Source: Nipponacmea schrenckii
Lineage: Eukaryota; Mollusca; Gastropoda; Lottiidae
NCBI GenBank assembly: GCA_030562195.1
Contig: CM060202.1
Coordinates: 12,648,001-12,712,000 of the forward strand
Direction: 5' to 3'
Length of the DNA: 64,000 bases
The first letter of the stretch is position 1; every line of letters begins with the position of its first letter. The notes under the pieces were generated by a model, which was not told the DNA's origin, made no database searches, and was given only the letters and a program-made list of their open reading frames with translations. Shown piece by piece: positions 39,001 to 50,629 of this stretch. Made by a program: the position numbers and the translations under genes.

Positions 39001-42000
39001 AATTATGAATTAAACAAAAATTATATAGGACTCAAATGAAAGTATTTGTTCTACACTAGATCTGGGAGAATCTAAGCCTCCTTACCCAGAAAACTAACAG
39101 ATAGGTGAACCAACAAACTGACCAGTAGGTAAGGGTGGCAACATTTCATGTTAAAAAAATACAGGCAATCAAAGAATAAAACTAAGAGCAACATAAAAAA
39201 TTCACATGAATTCAACGAAATCTATCACACCATCTCAAAAGCGAAATGCAAACTTTACAACTTTAAAAATAAACTCATCAAAGACTACATCAAAAGTTTA
39301 AAATGTCCATGTTTAGGTAGGGTTATGTAACAGTGAAGGACTAGACTCTTCAATGTCCACATAAACCTCATAATTAATTCAAACTTTCAAACCAATTTGT
39401 TTGTAGAGCTTTACACTAAAATCTTATATACACATACAACGCTGGAAATAAAACGGAAATGAGTTACTCATTTTAACCAAATGGTCAAACTTTCACACTG
39501 TCTTCAAAGATTTGATGATTCTTCAAATTCTTGGATTTAAAATGTGATAAAATATATAGCCTTTCACAACCACAATTTAAATTGATAAAAACATCTACTC
39601 TATTTCTTAAAATATTTAATTACAAGGTTTCTAGCATCACTACAGAATTATTTTTAGCAAAGTTACATGATTACTGTACATTATGATAAATTGTACTTTA
39701 CATTTTGATAAATTGTACATAATTTTACATCATGACAAGATGAATTTTACATCATGACAAGTTGTATTTTACATCATGACAAGTTGTATTTTACATCATG
39801 ACAAGTTGTATTTTACATCGTGACAAGTTGTATTTTACATCATGATAAGTTGTTTTTTTACATCATGACAAGTTGTATTTTACATCATGACAAGTTGTAT
39901 TTTACATCATGACAAGTTGTATTTTACATCATGAAAAGTTGTATTTTACATAATGACAAGTTGTTATTTACATCATGATAAGTTGTATTTTACATCATGA
40001 TAAGTTGTATTTTAAATCATGATAAGTTGTATTTTACATCTTGACAAGTTGTATTTTACATAATGACAAGTTGTTTTTTTACATCATGACAAGTTGTGTT
40101 TTACATCATGACAAGTTGTATTTTACATCATGATAAGTTGTATTTTAAATCATGACAAGTTGTATTTTACATCGTGACAAGTTGTATTTTACATAATGAC
40201 AAGTTGTTTTTTTACATCATGACAAGTTGTGTTTTACATCATGACAAGTTGTATTTTAAATCATGACAAGTTGTATTTTACATCATGACAAGTTGTATTT
40301 TACATCATGACAAGTTGTATTTTACATAATGACAAGTTGTTTTTTACATTGTGACATGTTGTATTTTACATTGAGACAAGTTATATTTTACATCATGACA
40401 AGTTGTACTTTACATGTTGATAAATTGTACATAATTTTACATCATGACAAGATGAATTTACATAATGACAAGTTGTTTTTATACGCCCACATTATAATCT
40501 GGTCGTATGTTGTCGTCACCCCTGTCCGTCGGTCCGTCTGTCGGTCCGTCGGTCTGTCCGTCCACAATTGCTTGTGAACGCAATAGAGGCTACAGTTTTT
40601 GTCGGATTTGAATGAAACTTGCTGTGATCATTTATATTGATGAGATCTTGGACAAGTTCGAAATTGGTGATTTTTCGATGAATGGTTTTTGAGTTATTGC
40701 ACTTGACTTAGTAACAATGCCTCAAAATTGGCTTGTAAACGCGATAGAGATCACAATTTCCATTTGATTTGAATGAAATTTGGTGTTATCATTTAAATTG
40801 ATGAAATCTTGGACAAATTTGATCATGACGATTTTTGGGTGAACGTCTTTTGAGTTATTGGCCATGAATAAGTCAAATTGCGTCGAAATAGACTTGTGAA
40901 CATAATAGAGACAACAGTTTTCATCTGATTGGAATTAAATTTGGTGTGATCATTGAAGTTGATGTCATCATGGTCAAGTTCTAAATTGACATTTCGATAT
41001 ACTGTTTTTGAGTTATTGCACTTGACATAATGAAAACGCGGCTTGTGATTGCGATAGACAATACAGTTTTCATCTGATTTTAATGAAATTTGGTGTGAAC
41101 ATTTATATTGACAAGAACTTGGATTAGACCTAAATAATCTTAGAGTCTTTGCCTGTGTTAAAACAGAAAATATATTTTAAAGTGGGCGTATCTTGCTAGG
41201 CAACCACTTGTTTACATTTACATTGTGACATGGTGTATTTTACACTGTGACAAGTTATATTTTACATCATGGCAAATTATATTTTACATCATCTCAAGCT
41301 GTATTTTATATCATGACAAGTGAATTTTACAATGAGACAATTCATATTTTAGATAATTACAAGTTGTGTTTTACATCATGACAAGTTGCATTTTTACATT
41401 GTGACAAGATGTATTTTACATTGTGACAAGATGTATTTTACATTGTGACAATTTATATTTAACATCATATCAAGTTGTATTTTAAATAATGATAAGTTAC
41501 ATATTACATTGTGATAAGATGTATTTTACATTGTGACAAGATGTATTTTACATAATGACAAGTTGTATTTTACATAATGTGAAGTTATATTTAACATTGT
41601 GACAAGTTGTATTTTACATCATGAATAGTTGCATTTGACATTGTCACAAGTTGTGTTTTACATCATAACAAGTTTTATTTTATAATTATAAATGTTACAA
41701 GTATTTTACAAATATGACAAGTTGCATTTTACATCATGACGTGTTGTATTCAACATTGTCACAAGTTGAATTTATCATATATTGCAATTAACATCATCAT
41801 AAATTGATATTAATCATGATTAAATGATATAAATTTTACATTTTGATATATAATATATATTTTACCACCTGATAAATTTTTCATTATGACATATAATTTT
41901 TCATCAAAGTTATTTGTACATTATTATAAAATGTGACTCATAGCAAATTCCTCAGGAAAAATTCAATTTAATATCTCAGCAATAGTAAAAACATGACACC

Positions 42001-45000
42001 CAGTCAGTCAGTTAAAATTGTCCTTTTTCCTACTGAGAAAGAAGAAAGTAACAATTTAAATGGGACAGATCTGTAAGGTGTGAAGTTTAGAGTGTACTGG
42101 TGAGGTAAAATGAAGTCAAGTCAGTAAAGAGAAAGACAAGAGTTTTTACAAGAAGGAGACAGAATGAAAGTAAAGATTAAATGTTAAAAGTTGACTGGAG
42201 TAGGTAAAATACCTGAAACTAGAAACTAACTTGATAAAATAATGTTAACAAGTCTACCCCTGGTCATATTGACATGAAAACTTTCCACTAGTAAATACCA
42301 GTGACAACATCATGTCCTACACCACTGTACATGATGATGATGTAATAATCCATGTTGACAAATATTACGGAAACTAGATTTTACAAGCCAAGTTGGTCTA
42401 GACCCTGTTCCTCAATAAACCTTTCAGTAATAATTACTTGTATGTGTGCAATTTATGTTAAACAATATCAGACTAATTTTGCCTAATTTTGCTTTTGTGA
42501 AAATTCTCAAAGACTAGTGATTCAAAATGTCTCTGAGCAACTACCCATAAAAGTGAAATTTTATGCCTGGCCCTATAAGTGTTGATATACATGTATATAC
42601 AATCCATATATCACTTTTGTGGAATGTACAGGATCAGTTTTGTCATTTTTGTCAAAATTTAACATGAAATACTCAAAAAACTAATTTTGCCAGAAGTGTT
42701 CATCTAAAAATTCTCAGTATTTGAATTGAATTCTATGAAAGAAACCAGTTAAATAAAGATGGAACATGTACCTGTACATACCTATACATGAGATAATTAA
42801 AAGTTATCCACCTAAAATAAATATTATATCTCCAATATGGTGTTTAATCCAAACACAGAAAAATCCTTGGAATCATATTTTATAAGCAAAATTATTCAAA
42901 AAGATTCACAACATTACTGTAAACTGTTGATAAAACATCCACACTTCTGAAGTATAATTAGAGTAAACTATGCAATCTTCAACCCCTGCTCTCTCTTGAG
43001 TCACAACATTTAGACAAGATTGAAGCAAGGTACAGATAATTGAGAAGATTGTCAGTTAAAAACCTGAGTTAATTTGTACATGGTGACTACGGCTGTACAA
43101 TTTGTTTTCCTATCATGTATAGCGTCCTCTTAAACAAATAACAAACTTCATTTTGGTATTTCACATTCAGCTCACTTTTCACCAATCTGCATCCTCCAGT
43201 CTGTGTAAGTGATAAAGGTCGTTCGTTGACAGTTGGACTGTTTGTCCACTCATCAGCTAAACATCAAACAACATTCACTAAGCCTTTATTTTCTCGCTCC
43301 ATTCCGGAGGATTATCTTATATTTTCCTCCGTCATTCCGAGGGATTATCTAATGATCTATTTGGAAGAGAACCGAGTATGGACAGTGTATTAGTGAAATC
43401 TTTTGGTAGTCAAACTGTAGGTTTTTATGTATTCAATAGTAAAAAAACCTTTCAAACCTGAATCTTGATTTCATATATGAAATATTTCATATGATTAAAT
43501 ATCATTAAATGTTGTCTTACAATTGCTTTTATCAGCTAAGAGAGCTACTGATAGCTTAAATACCTCATTTACTGTCATTAAAATAAAAACACCTTATTAA
43601 TGTATGAGTGTCAATTTTTGCTTTCTATTAGTTGTTGATATCATCATCTATTATTTGAATTAACAAAAAAATATTAAGTACCGGATAGGACTCCCTGAAA
43701 GAAACTCAATTTGAAAAAAATAACAGGTGTTCCAACGGTTCAAAATATGCATTAAAAATTCAATCTTTGAAAAAGTTTCCTTCACATCTGAAGATTCCTT
43801 ACCCACAATTCTTGAGATGTTCCATGTTCAAATCACCACTATTCCATGTTCACTGCTCCATTGTTAGTTACAGAATACATTTATTCCTATTTCTGGCTAT
43901 GATTGGATTGTCTCAGAAAAACAAGTTTTCTCTGTCTATATTGAAAATCCATTCACAAGTTTCATACAAAACAGTAACAACACTTTCTCATTTCAGACAA
44001 TTTGAACAGAACTGAGAGACAAAAACTTCTCCTGGTGAATTCAACAGCGTTAATTTCAAATTAAAAAATAACTTTCTAATTAATCCAAAACAATAATCAG
44101 AATATGTTGCATAGGTCGATTCAATGAAATACACACTTTGTAACAGAATATTTCCCAATCCAGTTCTCCAGCCATATATTTTGTATTAATATAGATCACA
44201 TTTTGATGATTGCCAATTATTGGCAATTTTCGTTCAACACATGGATGAACTAGACTGAAATAAATTATCTAAAACAATAACACCAATTGTTTTTTCAAAC
44301 ATCCAATTTATTGACCACTTTGTTTAAAAGAAAAATGATATCCCAAAACTTTACTAAAATTGAGAATTTGTTATAACACAACAATATCTACTCCAGTTGA
44401 ATAATATTTCCAAGAATTATATTTGGAAAGTGGTTTCACAACAGTGATAAAGTTTTTCAAGTGAATCGTGCAACTTCAGAGAAGAAAATGCAAGGCAAAC
44501 AATGACTCACAAAACTTTTAGAATTTACAACTCTATGGTAAATGTTTTAAATTCAAATTTGGCTAAAGAAAGACATGCACTATCCTAATACTAAGAAAAC
44601 ACAAATTTGCAGTTGAAATTACAATTTTGACATCTTCCCAAATTTAAGGGTGAATTTTAACAAGAATATCAATTATTGAACTCTATCCAATAAGATATCT
44701 CCTACAGCAAAATTTGTTGGCTCAATGTTTTACAGTTTCTAAAAGGTGACAAACAAATTCAAGATATCTTTGAAAATTTACTATTGGAAGAAGAACTGTC
44801 TGTCTCTCTAAGAGGATTAAAGTGGATTAACAGATGACAGAGTTAATCCAATTGTAACTTGGTAACTTTCCTTTTTCTCAATACAGCTCAAGTTTTATAT
44901 ACATATTTTAAAAAACAAACAAGATATTGTTTGAAAATATATTATCCTTCTCAGTTTTTAATACAGGCTATATTTTGAAAACCCTCTATCTTGCAACATC

Positions 45001-46639
45001 CAAATAATATTCAATCAAAATACAAGAGGTCAAAAAACAAGAAATCCGATTTTACGAGAAATCTTTATAAAGATTAATAGAGTAAAAAGTCAAGAAATAT
45101 TGATGTTTCTAATTGCAGTGTTAAAATTGATTTGTATGTTTAAAGAGACTGCGGTTTAATCAAATGTTTTATTTATATGCACCTCTGAAGTTATTATTTA
45201 TAAATAGTCAATCTGTTATCAATCCTTTTTTTATTATTTAAAAACTGTTGCAACCGATTTTTTGATGTATGGCAATGTGTTTATATACATAAAATGGAAA
45301 CTTAAATGAAAAAAAGATGGTAGTAAAATGAAATGAAATAGCAATGGTAGTAAAATGAATTAAAGTAAGGATGATAAGATGTAAATTGAAATAAAAGAAA
45401 AATGGTAGTAAAATGAAACAAAGTAGAGATTGTAATATGTAAAATGAAATGAAATAGACACAATGAAATGAAATCAAGAATAATATATGGTAGAATGAAA
45501 GGAGAATAGATGATCAGATATGAAATAAAATAGATGCTAAGATGTAAAATGAAATGAAATAGATGGTGAGGAGTAAAATGAAATAGAGATAAAATTGAAT
45601 GAAATAGATGGAAGGGGTCAAATGAAATGCAATGAATAAACAATAGCAGTGAAAATTTGAATTTAATAAACATATATAGTAAGTGTAGGCCCTATATGCA
45701 TTGGATTGTAGGACATGAAATTAAAAGCTGTAAATATTAATGGTTCAAATGAAATGAAATAAAGTGTTGTTTATTTGTGGGAGAGTGGTTACACTGGAAA
45801 TATTTAGATTCACACTGATTTTCCTGAAAAAACATCTAAAACTGTAAAAGAAAAGCTAAAAAGAAGGCACAGATTTGGTTCACCCCGGACGTTCAATTTT
45901 TTTTTAATCATTTTACATAGTTAAAAGAATTGCCAATTGGAAATTTTTGTGGTCCTTGCTCTACCCATTCAACTTATGCCACAGCAGGATAGCAACCTTA
46001 GTGTGCTGACTGGATAACCTAATAACCTATTATATCATGTACAACATGTTGTACCTAATGCCTGTGTATATCTTAGCCATGTACTCCCAAGACCTTTGAA
46101 TAAAATGTAATGTAAAAGAAATAGCATCAAAGGGGAGGGAATTTTCACACCTTTAAACCAAGGTGCACACTAATACACTGCACGTAGAATAAATAGTTAA
46201 ACTTAGTACTATAATCTTGATTCACTAGTGTTAAATGTCTCTAAAAATGTTCTTTTAAATATCAGTACTAGATATGACCTGAGCAAATAGAAACCTGAAT
46301 TCTACTAAACTAACAAATAATATCTTAGTACAATATCTTCCACCTGTACTGATCTTCTGATGAATGTAGGCATGGAAGGACAACATACCCGTAAAAAGTA
46401 AGGAAAGTCACTGGAATTTTTCAGGACACAAGAAGCAAAAGATTAAAGCTTCAGGAAGATTGATTAATTTGTGCATATACAAACTTGAAATACTTTGAGT
46501 CAAGACCGGTAATAAAATGAAGATCCAAGAAAAAAAAAATTACTTAAAATAAATACTCTATTTGTAATAACCAAAGTAATCTACATACTCACCAACTAGA
46601 TAAAACATCACAAACAGTCTTATTTTCTTTAGTTTTCAT
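24022..46639 (-). CDS. ABCC4: ABCC4/MRP4-like full ABC transporter, complete, with degenerate ATP sites
   Basis: ABCC4 family members are plasma-membrane exporters of organic anions, cyclic nucleotides and prostaglandins (TMD1-NBD1-TMD2-NBD2). Twenty-nine exons join in phase into 1364 residues (human ABCC4 1325). In transcript order: 46639-46593, 38056-37946, 37602-37485, 36617-36402, 36229-36140, 35839-35670, 35433-35308, 35027-34778, 34575-34459, 33731-33681, 33493-33452, 33197-33006, 32745-32651, 32235-32149, 31908-31812, 31526-31287, 30899-30753, 29574-29537, 29180-28933, 28637-28561, 28309-28159, 27340-27104, 26656-26550, 26409-26215, 25919-25764, 25557-25468, 25194-25022, 24762-24657, 24342-24022. 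The start ATG has an in-frame TAA four codons upstream. Landmarks matching ABCC4: DEADVYDVLPQD, EIKMGCWEK, ILCEWWLAFW, SPYLLLQNKNSQFYKLV. TMD1 is about residues 75-376 and TMD2 about 705-1018. Both Walker A motifs are lost. Three donors are atypical: GTTAGA after exons 3 and 16, GTACGA after exon 7. Confidence 0.93.
24657..26409 (-). other. NBD2 of the ABCC4-like protein: Walker A lost, other motifs partly kept
   Basis: Where the family has VGIVGRTGAGKSS, this protein has MGMLFKSAAEQRA (1084-1096). All Walker A glycines are gone, lysine is Gln1094 and the following serine is Arg1095. The Q-loop Gln1135 is kept (IAIIPQNP). The signature is FTVGH (1190-1194), where human ABCC4 has FSVGQ. Walker B ends LYEE, with Asp replaced by Glu1214 and the catalytic glutamate kept as Glu1215. 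The switch histidine is kept (MSHLP, His1246). The Walker A segment sits at an exon junction (26215/25919), but both splice sites are canonical and phase 0. Confidence 0.9.
26606..26955. repeat. ~58-bp minisatellite derived from an ABCC4-like exon edge
   Basis: About six full or partial copies of a unit containing CATAAAACAATGACAGACCA, then ATCATACTGGATGAGACAGG and TGATCCTAAAATTAA. The left-most copy is the real 5' end of exon 23 (26550-26656) with its acceptor; the others lie upstream in the transcript, within the preceding intron. Each keeps a minus-strand AG/GATCACC acceptor-like sequence plus about 45 nt of exon. Confidence 0.9.
31081..31300. repeat. 110-bp tandem duplication spanning an ABCC4-like splice donor
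   Basis: The sequence starting GAAGAATAAGTCCTACTTTT at 31081 is repeated from 31191, apparently without changes. It includes the last coding bases of exon 16 (minus strand CATCATGAAGTAAAG) and its GTTAGA donor, so an identical donor lies 110 nt downstream in the transcript. Confidence 0.9.
31812..33731 (-). other. NBD1 of the ABCC4-like protein: catalytic motifs lost
   Basis: Alignment by eye to the ABCC4 family shows Walker A as GPPDNGQS (residues 440-447): the fourth-position glycine is Asp443 and the lysine is Gln446. The Q-loop reads YVPCQPW, with Cys475 replacing the glutamine. The signature LSGGQ is replaced by IDSTM (530-534). Walker B is kept (VYLIDD, Asp554), as is a D-loop Asp561. 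The switch histidine is Asp587 (ILVTDN where the family has VTH). Flanking sequence such as LMAVIGEL, GRLAYV, ATIRENVVFG and the LAR after the signature is well conserved, so these are substitutions inside an intact fold, not misaligned exons. Confidence 0.9.
32350..32413. repeat. Foldback around AGCGCTAGGA
   Basis: Arms of about 20 bp (TAAGCGCTAGGATGTCCTA, and an inverse containing ACGTCCTAGCGCTAA) surround a short loop in an intron of the ABCC4-like gene. It resembles palindromic mini-elements common in invertebrate genomes; class unknown. Confidence 0.55.
33857..34354. mobile_element. MITE-like element with TA target duplication
   Basis: The left end CGGTGAAACCCCTCTAAAAT and the right end (TTTGGGGGGGTTTTATTG) form an imperfect terminal inverted repeat flanked by TA on both sides, the pattern of Tc1/mariner or pogo-type elements. 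Internal GAGG/GGTTTAGAGGG motifs recur. It lies in the ABCC4-like intron between exons 34459-34575 and 33681-33731. No transposase is present. Confidence 0.6.
39660..41790. repeat. 24-bp minisatellite, interrupted by an element
   Basis: The unit is close to ACATCATGACAAGTTGTATTTT and runs from about 39670 to 40480 and again, more diverged, from 41213 to about 41790. Variant units carry GATAAG, CATTGTGAC or CATAATGAC. The interruption is the TIR element at 40483-41212. Confidence 0.9.
40483..41212 (+). mobile_element. TIR element with internal tandem repeats (copy B)
   Basis: It has the same ACGCCCAC start and GTGGGCGT end as the element at 8005, then the shared tail ATCTTGCTAGGCAACCACTTGTTT. 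It has about four internal ~160-bp units against about six in copy A. It sits within the 24-bp minisatellite. Confidence 0.75.
45296..45770. repeat. Degenerate GTAAAATGAAA/GAAAT-rich repeat
   Basis: Irregular reiterations of GTAAAATGAAATGAAATAGA-like units, strongly purine-rich on the plus strand. The long minus-strand frames here (F-, H-, L-rich) are low-complexity shadows. Confidence 0.7.
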
Positions 46640-49600
46640 TATAGTTGTTTAGTATTTACTTTTTAAATCTCATATTCAGTCTGAAAAACACAAAATTAAT
46701 TATACATTAAATTTCAATTAATTTCTTTTAATATAAATAAACATTTCTTCTTCAAATATGTTGTCGAAAAAGGAAATGAAAAGTTAATTTCGCAATGATA
46801 AAAATGTGAAACTTTGTTTGAATCAAAAATATATTTACCTCAAAATTTTAAAAGAGAAGAACACTGCATAGTACAATTTTCACTCTATTAACTTCTTGTT
46901 AAATTATGCAAATAAGACATGCCATGACAATAACGTTACTCAAATTTGAACAACTTCAAGTCTTAAGAAGTTAATCTAAGTGATGTTAAATTAAATGATG
47001 TGGATTTTGTTGGTGACCAGAAATTTACTTATATCTTATTTTTACATAACAATTAAGGTAGAAGTAAATAAAGGGGATTACAACTTATTTATCTGTTTAA
47101 TACAATAGTTAATCTTATATAAAATATAACAATAAGATATTTACTCTGGGATGTATTCACTATCCTATATAGAATACAATAAGTAAGAGAAAGTAATTAT
47201 TTACTTTTACAGTCTATTATACTCTCTAGTAATTACTGTTGACATCTTTTCAACTTTTTTTAGACCTCAAAATATCACAGCCTATTTTTAATTTAAATTC
47301 AAATTAAAATCCGCTTATCATTATAAAAAATGATGACAAACTGAACCTAATAGAATTGTTAAGTGTTGTAGTCGGCATGAAGCAAATCTATGCTCTGCAT
47401 ATTTGTTTAACAGAATAATATAAACTAATGCCAAAAATGAAACAAAATCAGATGTTATGAAAAGCCTTCTGGAAAACAAGCCAAGTTGAAAACCCCAGGT
47501 TCACAGTAACAAAGTCAATTTTCATGAAAAAATAAAATTTAAAGATGAGCAGAAAAAATTGGTAATTACAATTTTCTAAAAAGGCAAACTATTCTTCAAA
47601 TATTCTTTAATTAGAGTGAAATAGAAATATTTTGTAACCATCGGAACAGCTAAATTGAGTTTGGGTACAATGTTAACTGTCAACAAAAGCTATTTTAATT
47701 GAATTGAATCCATAAGAAAAGATATTCTATATTTCCTATCTTCAATAAAATGTCAACAGTCTTGTATCAATAAAACCAAGTTTTTCTAAATGTTTCATTG
47801 TTAATTTATTAATTCTCCACCCTTCTCCTTTATACTTGTTAAAACTATTGTTTGCTTCTACCAATGTTTTCACGAAATTCAATTTATATTCAAAGAACAA
47901 AAAATAAAGATCTTCTAATGCAGTGATATTTTTACAGCCTTTTTAAGTGCTGCATGTACAGTTTGTTTTAGAAGGTTAAAGTTTCTTTAACTACACTAAA
48001 CAAGTCAAACGGTTCCATAACATTGTAAGCTCAATGTCTGGCTCAAATTTTCTGGTTTTATAGAAGCTATGAGAAGCTGAAACTGATTGTTTTCAAGAAA
48101 TAATGGTTTTAAATGCATGATGTTCACTATACATACCTTTAGGAAAGTAAACATATTCCACAAAAAATCCCCATTCAAATGCCCAATCCTTTGTCAACTT
48201 CGCTTTTATCCATAATTTTTTTTATAGCAGAACAATTTAAAATGACTTCAAAAAGTCCATCATATAAAAGATTTAAGATAAAGGCAACAACAATGAATAA
48301 GATAACTTAAAATATATTGAATTATAAATGTTTGCTAAGCATGACCAGATAACTTTATCCACGTCAATTACAGCCAATCATCTTTATGAAGAAATGTTGT
48401 AGGCCAATTTTCTAAGTCAACAATTTACACGGTGACTCGCTTGAGTAAATGTTTAAATACCAAGCTAATATCTTACAAGATTATTGTACAGGGGGTCTCA
48501 CAAATATATCACTTCATTTTATTGGTCAAAATATAATTGACCATTGGCTTTTTCTCTTTCAAAATATAAAGTTTAGTGTCTAATCACATTGATGTAGGAG
48601 GAGAATACTCAGAAACTCACCCTCCCACTAACCCTCTCTTCCCACCCTCATACTCTCTCTCTCTATAAGAATCAATTGTAGTTAGCACAAATTGCATTGT
48701 AAGTATCATAAAACTTTTTGTGCTCCAACTACAAATATGTTGACAAAAAATAGAAATCTCCACAAGAAGCAAATTGTTTTAGTTAAGGCCTTCCACTACA
48801 CTCTATGATAGTTAACAAGCCATAATTGGCCATATTCTGTGTGATAAATTTGATCTCTGTACAGATCAAATTAATTTGATAGGCTTTAACCTGTTCAATT
48901 GAAAAGTTGAAGGGCTCTTACATGGGATTAAGGAACTTATTCAACCATATGAGCTGGGAAAATATGTATCAAAATAAACATCCAATAATCCAATTTGAAC
49001 ATATATTCCCACTAACGATAATGTTTGACTTTGGGTTGGTGGGGCCTATTTGGTTAAAAATAGTCAAATGTGTTCATGAATGGTCTTGTCTTGCAGATTT
49101 TTGAAATATTGACAATAGAGAATCACGACAAATTGCATAATACCATTAAAATGCTGATAAGTCCTGATACACTTGGATTTGAAGCCAGTTAACAATACTG
49201 ATACAAGTGGCAGCACTAGATTTTGAATTCATCCTGAATAGATTCTGATGTTCCCCTAAGTGAGTCGAATTCTCTCTCTTTGTAATCCCACCGCCACGAG
49301 CTAATATTAGGCCTACAAACAGAACCAGTAGAATTTACATGAATCATTTGAAGGAAGGGTCGAGTAGGAGCCACAGTAGGTCTATTGACAAAACTCTAAG
49401 ATAAGAAAAGTTAAAATGTTGGAGAGAGGCTGGGGGAAGCCCTCATGAAGTACCTTTCTTCAAGGTCAGTAAGTTGCAAGGTAAGTTTAAGGCATGATGC
49501 ATGTTTAGAAATATTTAATGATATTCAAAAATACATAATGGTCCTACTTGTTAATATAAATTTCAATTGGATATCGATTTCAATTACAGAACCCATTTGA

Positions 49601-49859
49601 AAATTTAACCCCTAATTCTTTCAAGTTAAAATATGACCTTGAAATATGGCGGGAAAATATACATGTCGCGGAAGGTTATTTCCCTGGAGTAGCTTCCGTT
49701 TTCAAGCAAACAAAGAGTTCTTTAAACTAACGTGTTTTGGCGATGATTTTTTTATTAGAATTCGCAGTTATCTCCTTAAGGATTTTGCGGTAAAACAATT
49801 CTTTAGAACACATCTTTAGTTCGAACTCTAAATTCACTAATCTTATGGTTTGACACGTT
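46640..49859. other. Spacer between divergent ABCC4-like and PCM1 genes
   Basis: No gene is recognised. The ABCC4-like 5' UTR and promoter must lie at its left end, but no clear core promoter elements stand out. A CTCTCTCTCT run lies near 48655. Confidence 0.4.
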
Positions 49860-49982
49860 GGTATTCTTACGCCTTATCAACATGGCTGCTGAAATGTGAT
49901 ATTTTTATGACAGTCACAAGAATTCTCTTCGTTTTCGTTACAGGTCGAATATTATTTGTTGCCACTAACATCACATATTGAA
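49860..49982 (+). promoter_or_regulatory. Candidate PCM1 transcription start and 5' UTR exon
   Basis: ATGGC-type motifs (ATATGGCGGGAAAA near 49645 and CAACATGGCTGC at 49879-49890) resemble YY1 sites often found just downstream of housekeeping start sites. A strong donor (TTGAA/GTAAGTAG) follows at 49982/49983 and could splice to the acceptor before 50627, three bases from the PCM1 ATG. The exon would contain a short upstream ORF at 49882-49899 (five codons then TGA). This is inference without transcript data. Confidence 0.35.
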
Positions 49983-50629
49983 GTAAGTAGATTTTTGTGT
50001 TTAAGTTGAAATTTTTAATCGATTCAATACATGTTGTCAATGTCATGACAAGCACAAATGAATCATTATATTCTGTAACCGAAACCAAACAAACTTGTTT
50101 TGTAATTGTGAGGTTGTCTGCACGCCGGTGCATGTTTTGATTCAGAAAAGCATGACTAAATATGGTTAGACTTGAAATGACCCTCGAATGGACTGTTAAC
50201 AAAGTCTTTAACTTGTCATTCCATCCTCTTTTCTGATCTATAACTTCCCAGGCTTAATGTGGTAGAAATCATAAATAAAATAAATAGGATTATTGTTTAT
50301 ATGCACTAGGCCTAGATCTATATATAAACACTGTCCATTCGCTGCATTTGCTGGGTTAACTGCTGTTTTTATGACCACCATAACACATGAAATTTGTTTT
50401 TTAAATAGTTCAGTATTTTATTCACATTTTGAAAGATATTTAATAGAGATTTTGGGAATGGAACAAATGAAATAAAAATCGGAGAGGAGTGATATAGCCT
50501 ACGCAGCTGTCTGTTTTTTTTTATCCATTAACTGTACGAAATAAAATATTCTTTACAAAAAAATGAAAATAAAAGGCATAAATTAAATGTACAAAACTCA
50601 TTGATTCCTGTTATTGTATTTTTAAGGCA

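Larger units (their letters stand above)
38057..46592. other. Large first intron of the ABCC4-like gene
   Basis: At 8.5 kb this is by far the longest intron of the gene. It carries the 24-bp minisatellite with its inserted element (39660-41790) and an A-rich degenerate repeat (45296-45770). Elsewhere, 38057-39660 and 41790-45296, I see no exon or RNA gene. Confidence 0.6.

Noticed and set aside
45238..45673. Minus-strand frames rich in F, H, I and L
   Set aside because: Low-complexity translation of a purine-rich degenerate repeat.
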